Below are positions 1 through 8,800 of a DNA stretch of 64,000 nt, one piece after another. The notes under the pieces were generated by a model. It did no database searches. It saw only the letters and a program-made list of their open reading frames with translations, and was not told the origin of the DNA. This stretch comes from Succinimonas sp045124755. GTDB lineage: Bacteria > Pseudomonadota > Gammaproteobacteria > Enterobacterales > Succinivibrionaceae. Location: assembly GCF_045124755.1 (NCBI RefSeq), contig NZ_JBGVMK010000157.1; one strand, written 5' to 3'. A program made the position numbers and the translations under genes. Position 1 is the stretch's first letter, and each line of letters opens with the position of its first letter.

Positions 1-1773
1 GACTCCAAGGCTACCTACACCATCAAGAAGGTTAAGTGGACTGCTCCGGTGGTGGGCGATGTTCAGTTCTCCTGGAACAATGCCTACATGTACTTCGTCA
101 TTACCGACCGCTTCCAGAACGGCGATTCCTCTAATGACAACAGCTACGACAGACCTAAGGTTGATGCCTCCGGCCATGCTACCGCTACCTTCCACGGCGG
201 CGATATCAAGGGTCTTACCGACAGGCTTGACTACATCAAGTCTCTGGGTATCAACGCCATCTGGCTCACCGCTCCTTATGAACAGACCCACGGCTGGGTA
301 GGCGGCGGCTCTAATGGTAACTTCCAGCATTATGCTTACCACGGCTACTATGCTATGGACTTCACCTCCATGGATGCCAACATGGGTACCGTTGATGACT
401 TCAGAAAATTTGTAACTGAAGCTCATAAGCGCGGCATCAGAGTTGTGGTTGACGTGGTTATGAACCATTCCGGCTATCCTACCCTTAAGGATATGTGCGA
501 ATTCAAGTTCGGCAAGACCACTAACGGCACTGATCCTTGCAGCCAGGTTAACTGGACTCCGGGCGGCGGTGAGACCTATCATCAGAAGCCTATCGATGAA
601 AACCCTGATGCCAGCTGGAACAACTGGTGGGGGCAGAATTGGCTGAGATTCGGCGCTTACGGCGGCTGCGGCAGTGATGACCTCACTACCTGCACCTCAT
701 ACCTCCCTGACTTTAAGAATGAGGCTAGCGGTCCTAGCGTTGGCATTCCGGGCTTCCTGCAGTCCAAGTGGCAGACTGCCGATGCTGCTCATGACGTTCC
801 TGCTGCCAAGCAGTACCGTTCCGGCAACATGTCTGTGGCAGACTTCGAAGCTCACTGGCTGGCTTCCTGGGTTGAAGAGTTTGGTGTTGACGGCTTCCGC
901 TGCGATACCGCCAAGCATGTTCAGAAGGAAACCTGGGGCAAGCTTAAGAAGTACTCTCAGGAAGCTCTCCAGAAGTGGAGACAGGCTCACGCCGGCGGCG
1001 ATGATCCTGCAGCCTCCTGGACTGATGACTTCTATATGACCGGCGAGCACTGGGGCTTCGGCACCGATCCTTCGGATGGCGCAGGCTACGCAAGCGTTGG
1101 CGGATTTACCTCCATGATCAACTTCTCCCTTGGCTGTTCAGTACCGAGCACCAGCACCTGGTCTGAATATGCTCAGAAGTTTAATAATGGCACCAGCGCA
1201 CCGAAGCTCAATGCTCTTACCTATGTATCCTCCCACGATACCAAGCTCTGCCGTCCGGGCGACCAGAAGGCTCTGGGCACCGGTCTCGGTCTCCTGCCTG
1301 GCGGCGTACAGGTATACTACGGTGATGAGACTGCCCGTCCGAACGACAACGGCGGTTCCGGCAACGATGCCGAGCATGGCACCCGTTCCGACATGAACTT
1401 CCCGTCTGATATCGGAAGTCAGGCTGCCTGGGCTGCCAAGGTGGATACTTTGAGCACCGAGTTCTCCTCTGATGCCAATGTGGCTCACTGGCAGAAGGTT
1501 GGTCAGTTCCGCTTCCGTAACCCGGCAGTAGGCGCCGGCAAACAGACCTCTCTCAGCGATGGTTCTCTCTGCCGTACCTACAACGACGGTCAGGGCATTG
1601 ACAACGCTGTGGTAATCCACGTTGGTTCTGCCTCCTCCGTTGATGTTTCCGGCTGCTTCGAGGATGGCACTGAACTTCAGGACGGCTACTCCGGAGCTAC
1701 CGGCACCGTATCCGGCGGCAAGGTCAGCCTCTCCGGAACTAAGGATCTGATTCTCCTTGAACTCAAGCGTTAA
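1..1773 (+). CDS. MalS-like alpha-amylase (GH13), 5' end outside window
   Basis: Endo-acting alpha-1,4-glucan hydrolase, 3' portion only. The frame is open from base 1, so the GTG at 49 is internal and the N-terminus lies upstream. The catalytic barrel carries the GH13 regions: DVVMNH (codon 451), GFRCDTAKH with the nucleophile Asp at 904, MTGEHWG with the acid/base Glu at 1045, and SSHDTK with the transition-state Asp at 1237. The stretch from FSWNNAYMYFVITDRF to the HGWVGGGSNGNFQHYAYHGYY region matches E. coli MalS closely. The last ~40 residues form a small beta-domain (DGTELQDGYSGATGTVSGGK) at the C-terminus. The amylase at 31335 carries a similar sequence before its barrel. Export cannot be judged because the start is missing. 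A hairpin terminator follows 30 bp after the stop. Confidence 0.9.
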   Translation, partial: DSKATYTIKKVKWTAPVVGDVQFSWNNAYMYFVITDRFQNGDSSNDNSYDRPKVDASGHATATFHGGDIKGLTDRLDYIKSLGINAIWLTAPYEQTHGWVGGGSNGNFQHYAYHGYYAMDFTSMDANMGTVDDFRKFVTEAHKRGIRVVVDVVMNHSGYPTLKDMCEFKFGKTTNGTDPCSQVNWTPGGGETYHQKPIDENPDASWNNWWGQNWLRFGAYGGCGSDDLTTCTSYLPDFKNEASGPSVGIPGFLQSKWQTADAAHDVPAAKQYRSGNMSVADFEAHWLASWVEEFGVDGFRCDTAKHVQKETWGKLKKYSQEALQKWRQAHAGGDDPAASWTDDFYMTGEHWGFGTDPSDGAGYASVGGFTSMINFSLGCSVPSTSTWSEYAQKFNNGTSAPKLNALTYVSSHDTKLCRPGDQKALGTGLGLLPGGVQVYYGDETARPNDNGGSGNDAEHGTRSDMNFPSDIGSQAAWAAKVDTLSTEFSSDANVAHWQKVGQFRFRNPAVGAGKQTSLSDGSLCRTYNDGQGIDNAVVIHVGSASSVDVSGCFEDGTELQDGYSGATGTVSGGKVSLSGTKDLILLELKR

Positions 1774-1803
1774 TCAGTCCCTGAGTAAGTAACAGTAAAT
1801 AGG

Positions 1804-1832
1804 AAGCACCTCATTTCGGGGTGCTTTTTTTT
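1804..1832 (+). terminator. Rho-independent terminator of the first amylase
   Basis: AAGCACC pairs with GGTGCTT around a TTTCGG-containing loop and is followed by a run of T. It lies 30 bp past the amylase stop, so pulA downstream is probably transcribed separately. Confidence 0.88.
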
Positions 1833-2098
1833 ATGGTTACTATGGCGGGTCATTCTTGGGCGCCCGCATCTGATAATGCCGGCTTTGGTGTGAGTTCTAT
1901 CAAAAATGAGACCGGCCGAAAGGCGGTTATTCACTGCATTCTCCGCTCCTTGCTCTAAAATATCCGGAGGGCATTTTGCAGGTTTGCTGCGTGATGCTCT
2001 CTCCGGATGACGAGATTTCTGCGATCATAATTTCCCGCAGTGATTCTGTAACGGTATTCCGGCAGAAAAACGTAACCATGATATTAAAGGACTAATGA
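1833..2098. other. Intergenic region upstream of pulA
   Basis: No credible gene is seen. It contains the motif TCAAAAATGAGACCGG (1900-1915), which resembles sequences upstream of the second pullulanase (5627-5641) and, inverted, the amylase at 31335. An AAAGG Shine-Dalgarno sits at 2086-2090. No strong -35/-10 pair and no convincing MalT box were found. Confidence 0.5.
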
Positions 2099-5000
2099 AT
2101 GAGTTTTAATATTAAAAAGCTGGCATTCCTCACCATGCCCGGTGTGGTAATGCTGTCTCTGGCTGCCTGCGGCGGTTCCAGCAGCAGTAATAATGATCAT
2201 TTTAATCCGGAAGCTTCCAGTCAGGTCGATGTTCAGGAAGGTCCGGCGGTGTCTCCGGGCGGACTTCCCGCTCCCGCTTCAGAACTGGAGCCGGTGAAAG
2301 ACAAGCTAGTGGTTCAGATTATGGATGAAACTCTCGGGCAGGCTCTTAATAGCCGGGGGATAAATGATTCTGAACTTCTTACGGCTCACTTCTGGAGTGA
2401 CCATCCCAAATGTGATCCCAATGACGCCAATGTCGGCGATCATGTTTGGTCAGATATAGGAGTATCGTCGCAGCCTGCCAGAGTTAATGAATATGGCCCG
2501 GTGTTTGAGTTTGCATTAAGCGATGCCACCAAGGATGGCTGCTCCGGCTTTATTCTAAGAAAGGGTGACGATCCGGACAGCTTTGTGAAGGTATATGACG
2601 GCGATCAGGTGCTTAAGTGGACTGCCGATGATCATGAAATCAGCATCACCACCCGGAATGAAGAATCGGTCATGAGCCGGGAAGAAGCATTTAACCAGAT
2701 GTACGGCTCATCGGGAGAATTTGATGCCACCGATGCTTCCGCCCACTGGGTAGCCCCTGATATTATTGCCTGGAAGAACGGCGATGACTCCCTGCATACC
2801 CGTCTCCAGTATGCCGATGGCATTGTTGCTCCCGAAGCCGGCGTGCTTAACGGCAGCTTTGTAAATCTGGAGAAGACGGAGCTTCCTGCCAGCGTGGTAG
2901 AAAAGAACCACAACCTTGAGGGTTATCAGGCTTATCAGATTCCTTCAGATGCCAATCTGGATCTCAAGAAGGTTCTTAAGGGCGAAGCAGTTTTAGTAGC
3001 TCTTGATGGTGAGAACAAGGTGAAGAAGGCTTCCAGAATTCAGACCGCCATGCTCATTGATGAGCTTTACGCTGATAAGGCCACACAGGTTAATGATCTG
3101 GGTGTTTCCGCTACCAGTGCCGGTACTACCTTTAAGCTCTGGGCCCCCACCGCGCAGGACGTTAAGCTGCATTTCTGGCCGAAGGCCGGTCAGGGTGTCT
3201 GGGATGAGGTACCTAATATCGTTATGGATTTTGATGAAGAAACCGGTGTCTGGTCCTATACCTCTGACGTCTCTTTCGAACCCGGCGACGCCGCTTATAA
3301 GTATGAGCTTTCCGTATATCATCCGTCTACAAGAAAGATCGAAGATCTTTGGGTCACTGATCCTTATTCACTGAGTCTCTTCAGTGGCAATTCGGCCATC
3401 GTTGACCTTAATGCCGACGCTGCCAAGCCGGAGGGCTGGGATAATCTTAAGGCCCCGCATTCTCAGGCCACCGCTTCTGACATCTCCTCTATGGTGATCA
3501 CCGAATCTCATCTCAGAGATTTAACCGTGGGCAGCGACAAGGGCGTGAAGAATCAAGGCAAATACATCGGTCTTGCCGAGGAGGATACCGCCATTGCCAA
3601 TCACCTCAAGATGATGGGCGAGTACGGTGTCACCCACATGGAGCTTCTCCCCATGTACGACATTGCTTCCATCAATGCCGATGATGTGCTTAATAACAAG
3701 GCTACCGACGAGGATCTTACCGGCATTGAATTCTGCGCCAGGGCTGGGGTAGAGTCTACCGAGGGTGTTAATGTCTGCGGCGATACTCGTCCTGTATATG
3801 ATATTCTGGCTGAAACCGCCGCCAATGACAGCGCTGACGAAGCTAAGGTTTCCACCTTCCTGGACAAGCATGTAAAGGACACAGACTCTTTCAACTGGGG
3901 CTATGATCCGGTGCATTATCAGGTTCCTGAAGGCTCCTATGCCACTAGTATTGCCGATCCTTATGTCCGTATTAAGGAAATCCGTGAGATGATTGCTGCC
4001 ATCAAGAACAATTACGGTATGAACGTAATTCTTGACGTGGTCTACAACCATACAGACGGTGCCGGCGTGGAGAAGGATTCCTCCGTTCTTGACAAGATTG
4101 TTCCTTGGTACTACAACCGTTTGAATCCGGAAACCGGGAATGTTCTGGCCGATACCTGCTGCTCCGACTCTGCCTCCGAGCACCGCATGTTCGCCAAGCT
4201 TATGGAGGACACTCTGGTAACCTGGGCCAAGGATTATAAGATTGACGCCTTCCGCTTCGACCTCATGGGTTATCTCCCGAAGCAGGTGATGGTGGATACC
4301 CTTGCCAATGTGAGAACCAGATCCGGCAATAAGGAAATCTACTTCTTCGGCGAAGGCTGGGATGCGGGTTCCGCAGCTGCTGTTATGGGCGGCGAGAACA
4401 ATGCCACGCAGATCAATATGCATGACACCGAGATTGGCACCTTCAATGACCGTATCCGCGATGCGGTGAGAGGTTCCGGGCCGTTTGATCACGGTGATGC
4501 CCTGATCAAGCTGCAGGGCTTTGCCACCGGCCGCTGCACTGAAATGAACGATAAGCGTCTTGCTTTGGATTCCGGCTACAGCTGCGCTCCGGATGCCACC
4601 AATGAATCTGACTACGGTATGCATCCTCTTAACTGGCAGGATGTAATCAGAATCAGCATGGCCGGTAACCTGAGGGATTATGAGCTCATGACTTATACCG
4701 ATGAAGTCAAGCTGGGCAAGGATATCTCCTACTGGGGCGCTATCGCCGGCTACGGTGATTCTCCGGTTAATACCATCAACTACGTATCCAAGCACGATAA
4801 CCAGGCGATCTTCGACCTTATCATGTATAAGGCCAAAAAGACCAACACCATGGAAAACAAGGCTAAGATGCAGGGTATTGCCGTGGCTTCCGTCATGTTC
4901 GGTCAGTCTCCGGTATTTGATCAGCAGGGTACTGATCTCCTGAGAACCAAGTACTTCCAGAATGACAGCTACAACACCGGTGATTTCTCCAACAAGGTTA

Positions 5001-5491
5001 ACTACTCCTTTGATAAGGGTAATGAGTTTATCCCGGGAGCTCTGGTTAATAAGTCCAAGGACGAGGCTGACTGGGATGCCATCCTCGAGGTATCCGAGTA
5101 CAACTCCGATGTCGGACCGGATCTTAAGGCCAGCATGGCTAAGACCTATCTGGCCATGACCGAGATCAGAAAGGATCATAACCTCTTCTATCTGGGAGAT
5201 CCGGAGCTTATCAAGAAGCATGTGTCCTTCCTTAATGTGGGATCCAAGCAGATACCGGGTCTTATTGTCATGAAGATCACCAAGCCTGAGGGATATGAAT
5301 CCCAGGACAAGGAAATTCTGGTAATGCTTAATGCCGCTCCTGAGGCCAGATCCTTTAATGTTCCTGACATTGAAGGGGCCCGGCATGTGTTCACCGGTCC
5401 GCTTTATGACGGTGCCTGCAGCGCCGGCGATGGCAAGATCAATGCTGAACCGTGGTCGGTTTGCGTGTTCGTGAAGCCGGAACTTCAATAA
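2099..5491 (+). CDS. pulA: Pullulanase lipoprotein, Klebsiella PulA type
   Basis: Debranching enzyme that cleaves alpha-1,6 links in pullulan, amylopectin and limit dextrins. The signal peptide ends in lipobox LAAC (Cys24). Position +2 is Gly rather than Asp, consistent with outer-membrane sorting by Lol. Downstream are a CBM41-like region (~90-160), the SAHWVAPDIIAW segment of the PulA N2 domain (~210), a CBM48-like domain starting TFKLWAPTAQDVKLHFW (~345), and the GH13 barrel. The FNWGYDP pullulanase signature, DVVYNH (Asp646), nucleophile Asp721 in FRFDLMGY, acid/base Glu752 in FFGEGWD and Asp900 in SKHDNQ are all present. TCCSDSASEHRMFAKL and DQQGTDLLR are nearly identical to Klebsiella PulA. 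The 1130-residue length fits the family. The ATG at 2099 is preceded by AAAGG. No type II secretion genes are in the window, so final location is unknown. Confidence 0.95.
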   Translation: MSFNIKKLAFLTMPGVVMLSLAACGGSSSSNNDHFNPEASSQVDVQEGPAVSPGGLPAPASELEPVKDKLVVQIMDETLGQALNSRGINDSELLTAHFWSDHPKCDPNDANVGDHVWSDIGVSSQPARVNEYGPVFEFALSDATKDGCSGFILRKGDDPDSFVKVYDGDQVLKWTADDHEISITTRNEESVMSREEAFNQMYGSSGEFDATDASAHWVAPDIIAWKNGDDSLHTRLQYADGIVAPEAGVLNGSFVNLEKTELPASVVEKNHNLEGYQAYQIPSDANLDLKKVLKGEAVLVALDGENKVKKASRIQTAMLIDELYADKATQVNDLGVSATSAGTTFKLWAPTAQDVKLHFWPKAGQGVWDEVPNIVMDFDEETGVWSYTSDVSFEPGDAAYKYELSVYHPSTRKIEDLWVTDPYSLSLFSGNSAIVDLNADAAKPEGWDNLKAPHSQATASDISSMVITESHLRDLTVGSDKGVKNQGKYIGLAEEDTAIANHLKMMGEYGVTHMELLPMYDIASINADDVLNNKATDEDLTGIEFCARAGVESTEGVNVCGDTRPVYDILAETAANDSADEAKVSTFLDKHVKDTDSFNWGYDPVHYQVPEGSYATSIADPYVRIKEIREMIAAIKNNYGMNVILDVVYNHTDGAGVEKDSSVLDKIVPWYYNRLNPETGNVLADTCCSDSASEHRMFAKLMEDTLVTWAKDYKIDAFRFDLMGYLPKQVMVDTLANVRTRSGNKEIYFFGEGWDAGSAAAVMGGENNATQINMHDTEIGTFNDRIRDAVRGSGPFDHGDALIKLQGFATGRCTEMNDKRLALDSGYSCAPDATNESDYGMHPLNWQDVIRISMAGNLRDYELMTYTDEVKLGKDISYWGAIAGYGDSPVNTINYVSKHDNQAIFDLIMYKAKKTNTMENKAKMQGIAVASVMFGQSPVFDQQGTDLLRTKYFQNDSYNTGDFSNKVNYSFDKGNEFIPGALVNKSKDEADWDAILEVSEYNSDVGPDLKASMAKTYLAMTEIRKDHNLFYLGDPELIKKHVSFLNVGSKQIPGLIVMKITKPEGYESQDKEILVMLNAAPEARSFNVPDIEGARHVFTGPLYDGACSAGDGKINAEPWSVCVFVKPELQ

Positions 5492-5523
5492 AACATAGCA
5501 GTCGTTAAGGCTTAATTAGATAT

Positions 5524-5553
5524 AAGGTCATGTGTAACACCATGGCCTTTTTT
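5524..5553 (+). terminator. Rho-independent terminator of pulA
   Basis: AAGGTCATG pairs with CATGGCCTT (one G-U pair) and runs into a T tract, 32 bp after the pulA stop. Confidence 0.85.
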
Positions 5554-5626
5554 GTTTCAGAAGGGGCTTATTATGAATTATGTTTTTGCGGGAGTTCATC
5601 CGAAGCCGGCAAAATAGCGGCTCATT

Positions 5627-5652
5627 TCAAAAATGTGACCGAGTTACTATTA
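5627..5652 (+). promoter_or_regulatory. Possible CRP-like site upstream of second pullulanase
   Basis: TCAAAAATGTGACCG contains AAATGTGA, a full CRP half-site, followed after six bases by a weak second half (TACTATTA). The same core occurs upstream of pulA (1900-1915, with GAGA in place of GTGA) and inverted upstream of the amylase at 31335. Catabolite control of starch genes would make sense but is inferred. Confidence 0.35.
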
Positions 5653-5781
5653 ATGGAACTCAAAATCCGGTAAGGTAGATTGAAATGGGGCGTTTTCCCG
5701 GAAGGCAGTTTCGGGAACGGATCTTTTTCTGTGAAAGCCTTGTGGATTCGGGATATTAATATTTCCTTAAAGTGAGCGACT

Positions 5782-8640
5782 ATGACTAACAGAAGAAATA
5801 AACTTGGAGTGGCAGTCTGCGCTGCCATGTTTGCGGTTGCTTTGTCTGCCTGCGGCGGCGGTGGCGGCGGTGGCGGCGGTTCCGCAGTTGATAACTGGAA
5901 TGAAACTACTGGTAAGACTGATACTGTTCACCGGTATGTTGATCCGGGTGATCCTGCTGTTGGCTGTGAGGTTGCTCCCCTGAACCTTATTGTAAAGGGT
6001 GATTTTTACGATCAGGTTTACGCTTACAGTTGGTGGGGTGAGCAGCAGCTTCTAGGCATATGGCCAGGTACAAAAGCTAACAGACTGGATACCTGTCCTA
6101 CGGCGACCATCTATACAGTTCCTCTTCCAGAAGAGTATGATCCAGAAGGTGCTTACCAGGTTATTGTCAATAATAACGATAATGGAAAGAAGACCGGTGA
6201 TGGTAATTTTTACAGTGAGAGCATGCCCTGTCTTCTGATGACCAGCGAGTCAGAGGCACATTTTGTGCCTGCCCGGGAATGCGGTGTTGCAGTTGAGGGC
6301 GAGGAGTTTAACGATAGCTCCTATATTTACAATGCTAAGAACGATACTATTCTTCAGGATGGTGCAACCATTGAAATAAATCAGGTTGATGGGGATGCCG
6401 ATTCTGAATCTGTAAATATTTCTCTTCTGATGGCCGGTCCTGGCGTTACCGCCCAGACTCAGGGCAAATATTGGATTGGCGATGTTCATTTTGATGATGC
6501 CGCAGTTCAGGATACTGATGATTCCAGTGATCCTGAGGGCGGAGTGCCTTTTGTTAATGGCGAAATTATCAGTCTCGGCAAGAATGTCACTGTTGATGAA
6601 GGCCAGAAGAAGAGTACTAAGCTGACTGTTAAGTACAACGATGCCGTTTCCGTATTCAATGTGGTTAAAACCTATACCAAGAAAGATGCTGCCTGCCGGC
6701 TGGAAAAGTCCGAGGAAACTCTGGGCGCTATCTACTCCTCCGACAAGACAGTATTCCGCATCTGGTATCCGGGTTCTTCCAAGGTTTCTGTAAATGTGGA
6801 CGGAACCGACTACGAAATGAAGCTGGCTAACGTTAAGTGCTATACTTCCGTTTACGAGGTTACTGTCGAAGGTGATCTTGACGGCAAGAAGTATCAGTTC
6901 TCTATTGACGGAGTGCCGGTGCGCGATCCTTACGGAAAGATGATCGCCTCTGACGGCATTGACAATACCGCAAACATTGTCATGGATATGTCCAAGACCG
7001 ATCCCGAAGGCGGTTGGACTGCTGCTCCGGAACTGAAAAACCGTGTGGACTCCATTGTTTATGAAGTTCATGTTCGTGACTTCACCATCGATGAGACCTC
7101 CAATGTTGATAAAAACAAGAGAGGCCGTTATCTCGGCATGGTTCAGTCCGGAACCACTTATAAGGGAGTTACCACTGGCATCGATCATCTGAAGGAACTG
7201 GGGATTACCCACGTTCAGCTGCAACCGATTTATGATTATGCCACCTGTTCCAATGTGGATTCTCAGGATTCCAGCTGCTATAACTGGGGTTATGATCCCT
7301 GGAATTACAATGTTCCTGAAACCCGTTATTCTTCTGCCTTTGGCACAACTGACTACAATACTAAGATCAGCGAAGTGAAGACCATGATTAACGAATTCCA
7401 TAAGAATGGCATTCGAGTGATCATGGACGTGGTTTACAATCACACGTATAACAAGACTGTTTTTGATAAGATTTCTGACAAGTACTATCTCAAGACTGAT
7501 GTTACCGGATGCGGCAATACCGTTAACGGCGATGAGAATATGGTATGGACCATGATTCGGGACTCTATGGATTACTGGGTATCCGAATATCATATCGACG
7601 GATTCAGACTTGACTTGGTGGGAGCCTTCTCGATTAAGGACTTCTCTGATTGGGGCGAGTACCTGAACAAGGCGCATCCGGATGCAAATCTGGTTATCTA
7701 CGGAGAACCATGGGCCGCTGATAATGATGCCGCTGAGAGTCAGATACAGAATCCTGTCCGTACCGGAAGAATTCATTTGCAGTCTGCTGACGCTCATGTG
7801 GGTGTCTTTAACAACAGAATCAGAAACTGTCTTAAAGGCTCCAGCGATGATGGTGATGCTCTTGGCTTTATTTTTGACAAGCTGAATAATGGCTGGGATG
7901 GTAATGGTACTGATGAGAACGACAAGGCCCTTGAAGGTAACAGAGAATGTGTCTTCATGGGTGTTACCGGAGGTGCCCGTCATAAGGATGCCAAGGGAAC
8001 TGATATTTGGACCGCTCAGGGTTATACCAGTCCGGAACAGGTAGTCTCTTACGTCACCGCTCATGACAATCTGGCTCTTCGTGACAAGATTGAGGCTGCC
8101 GGTGTAACCGACCTAAGAGAAAAGTTGGCTCTTCAGGGCTACGCCAATGCCATTATTGCTGTAAGCCAGGGTATCGCCTTTATTCACGGCGGTGAGGAAT
8201 TTGGCCGTACCAAGGCTGCTGCCGGTAAGGATATAGCCAATACCTACAACACCACTACCGGAGCCAATGACTTTAAGTGGGATCTCAAAGCCGGAGACTG
8301 GAAGACTCTGAGTGCAGCCTATGGTGCATTTATCAAAATGAGAAAGGATCACCCAGCTTTCCATATGACTACTGCCGATGATATCTTCAACAACGTAACT
8401 CTGGATCCGGACAGTACCAACAGTGTGGTAATTGTTAACATCAATGGTGCTGCTGTAGGAGATTCCTGGAAAACGATCAAGGTTGTTATGAACAGTACCA
8501 AGGAATCTGTTCCGGTTAATGGTATTGACGGTATGGTCAAGGTGGTGAGCGGAGCTGATGTTGATAACGGCAGAGTTGAACAGAACTCTTACGCATTGCC
8601 TCAGTCTGTATCCATATGGGCGGAAGTTCCTTTGAGCTAA
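5782..8640 (+). CDS. Type I pullulanase lipoprotein with starch-binding-like module
   Basis: Second debranching enzyme, 952 residues, of the type I pullulanase (GH13_14-like) group. The signal peptide ends in LSAC and is followed by a run of ten glycines, which probably tethers the enzyme flexibly to its lipid anchor. At ~45-125 the AYSWWGEQQLLGIWPG segment resembles CBM26 starch-binding modules; this assignment is tentative. A CBM48-like domain (~315-400, VFRIWYPGSSKVSVNVDG) precedes the barrel. Catalytic signatures: YNWGYDP (Tyr500), DVVYNH (Asp549), nucleophile Asp611 in FRLDLVG, acid/base Glu642 in YGEPW, and Asp762 in TAHDN. It lies 290 bp after pulA behind a terminator, so it probably has its own promoter. 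It differs from pulA in domain order and subfamily, so it is not a recent tandem duplicate. Confidence 0.93.
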   Translation: MTNRRNKLGVAVCAAMFAVALSACGGGGGGGGGSAVDNWNETTGKTDTVHRYVDPGDPAVGCEVAPLNLIVKGDFYDQVYAYSWWGEQQLLGIWPGTKANRLDTCPTATIYTVPLPEEYDPEGAYQVIVNNNDNGKKTGDGNFYSESMPCLLMTSESEAHFVPARECGVAVEGEEFNDSSYIYNAKNDTILQDGATIEINQVDGDADSESVNISLLMAGPGVTAQTQGKYWIGDVHFDDAAVQDTDDSSDPEGGVPFVNGEIISLGKNVTVDEGQKKSTKLTVKYNDAVSVFNVVKTYTKKDAACRLEKSEETLGAIYSSDKTVFRIWYPGSSKVSVNVDGTDYEMKLANVKCYTSVYEVTVEGDLDGKKYQFSIDGVPVRDPYGKMIASDGIDNTANIVMDMSKTDPEGGWTAAPELKNRVDSIVYEVHVRDFTIDETSNVDKNKRGRYLGMVQSGTTYKGVTTGIDHLKELGITHVQLQPIYDYATCSNVDSQDSSCYNWGYDPWNYNVPETRYSSAFGTTDYNTKISEVKTMINEFHKNGIRVIMDVVYNHTYNKTVFDKISDKYYLKTDVTGCGNTVNGDENMVWTMIRDSMDYWVSEYHIDGFRLDLVGAFSIKDFSDWGEYLNKAHPDANLVIYGEPWAADNDAAESQIQNPVRTGRIHLQSADAHVGVFNNRIRNCLKGSSDDGDALGFIFDKLNNGWDGNGTDENDKALEGNRECVFMGVTGGARHKDAKGTDIWTAQGYTSPEQVVSYVTAHDNLALRDKIEAAGVTDLREKLALQGYANAIIAVSQGIAFIHGGEEFGRTKAAAGKDIANTYNTTTGANDFKWDLKAGDWKTLSAAYGAFIKMRKDHPAFHMTTADDIFNNVTLDPDSTNSVVIVNINGAAVGDSWKTIKVVMNSTKESVPVNGIDGMVKVVSGADVDNGRVEQNSYALPQSVSIWAEVPLS

Positions 8641-8721
8641 GATCTGCGAATCAGGGCTGTTCAGGAGATTTTAGTACTGGACAGTTTTGAAAGGATTTTG
8701 TGTATCGTATAAATGAAAAAT

Positions 8722-8748
8722 GGCGGGATTATATCCCGCCTTTCTGTT
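8722..8748. terminator. Terminator between pullulanase and argE
   Basis: Perfect stem GGCGGGAT / ATCCCGCC with a three-base loop, flanked by an A-rich side and a T-rich side. It sits between the convergent pullulanase and argE genes and may serve both strands. Confidence 0.8.
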
Positions 8749-8800
8749 TATGCAGCTTTCAAAATCCTGAAGCACTCATGAAATCCCGATTTCTTCTTTT

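Noticed and set aside
1960..2020. MalT box upstream of pulA
   Set aside because: Short GGATGA-like matches do not reach the MalT consensus and are not arranged as expected.
3521..8064. Long minus-strand frames opposite both pullulanases (3521-5488 and 6250-8064)
   Set aside because: Antisense shadows of well-supported GH13 genes with no family motifs and no Shine-Dalgarno.
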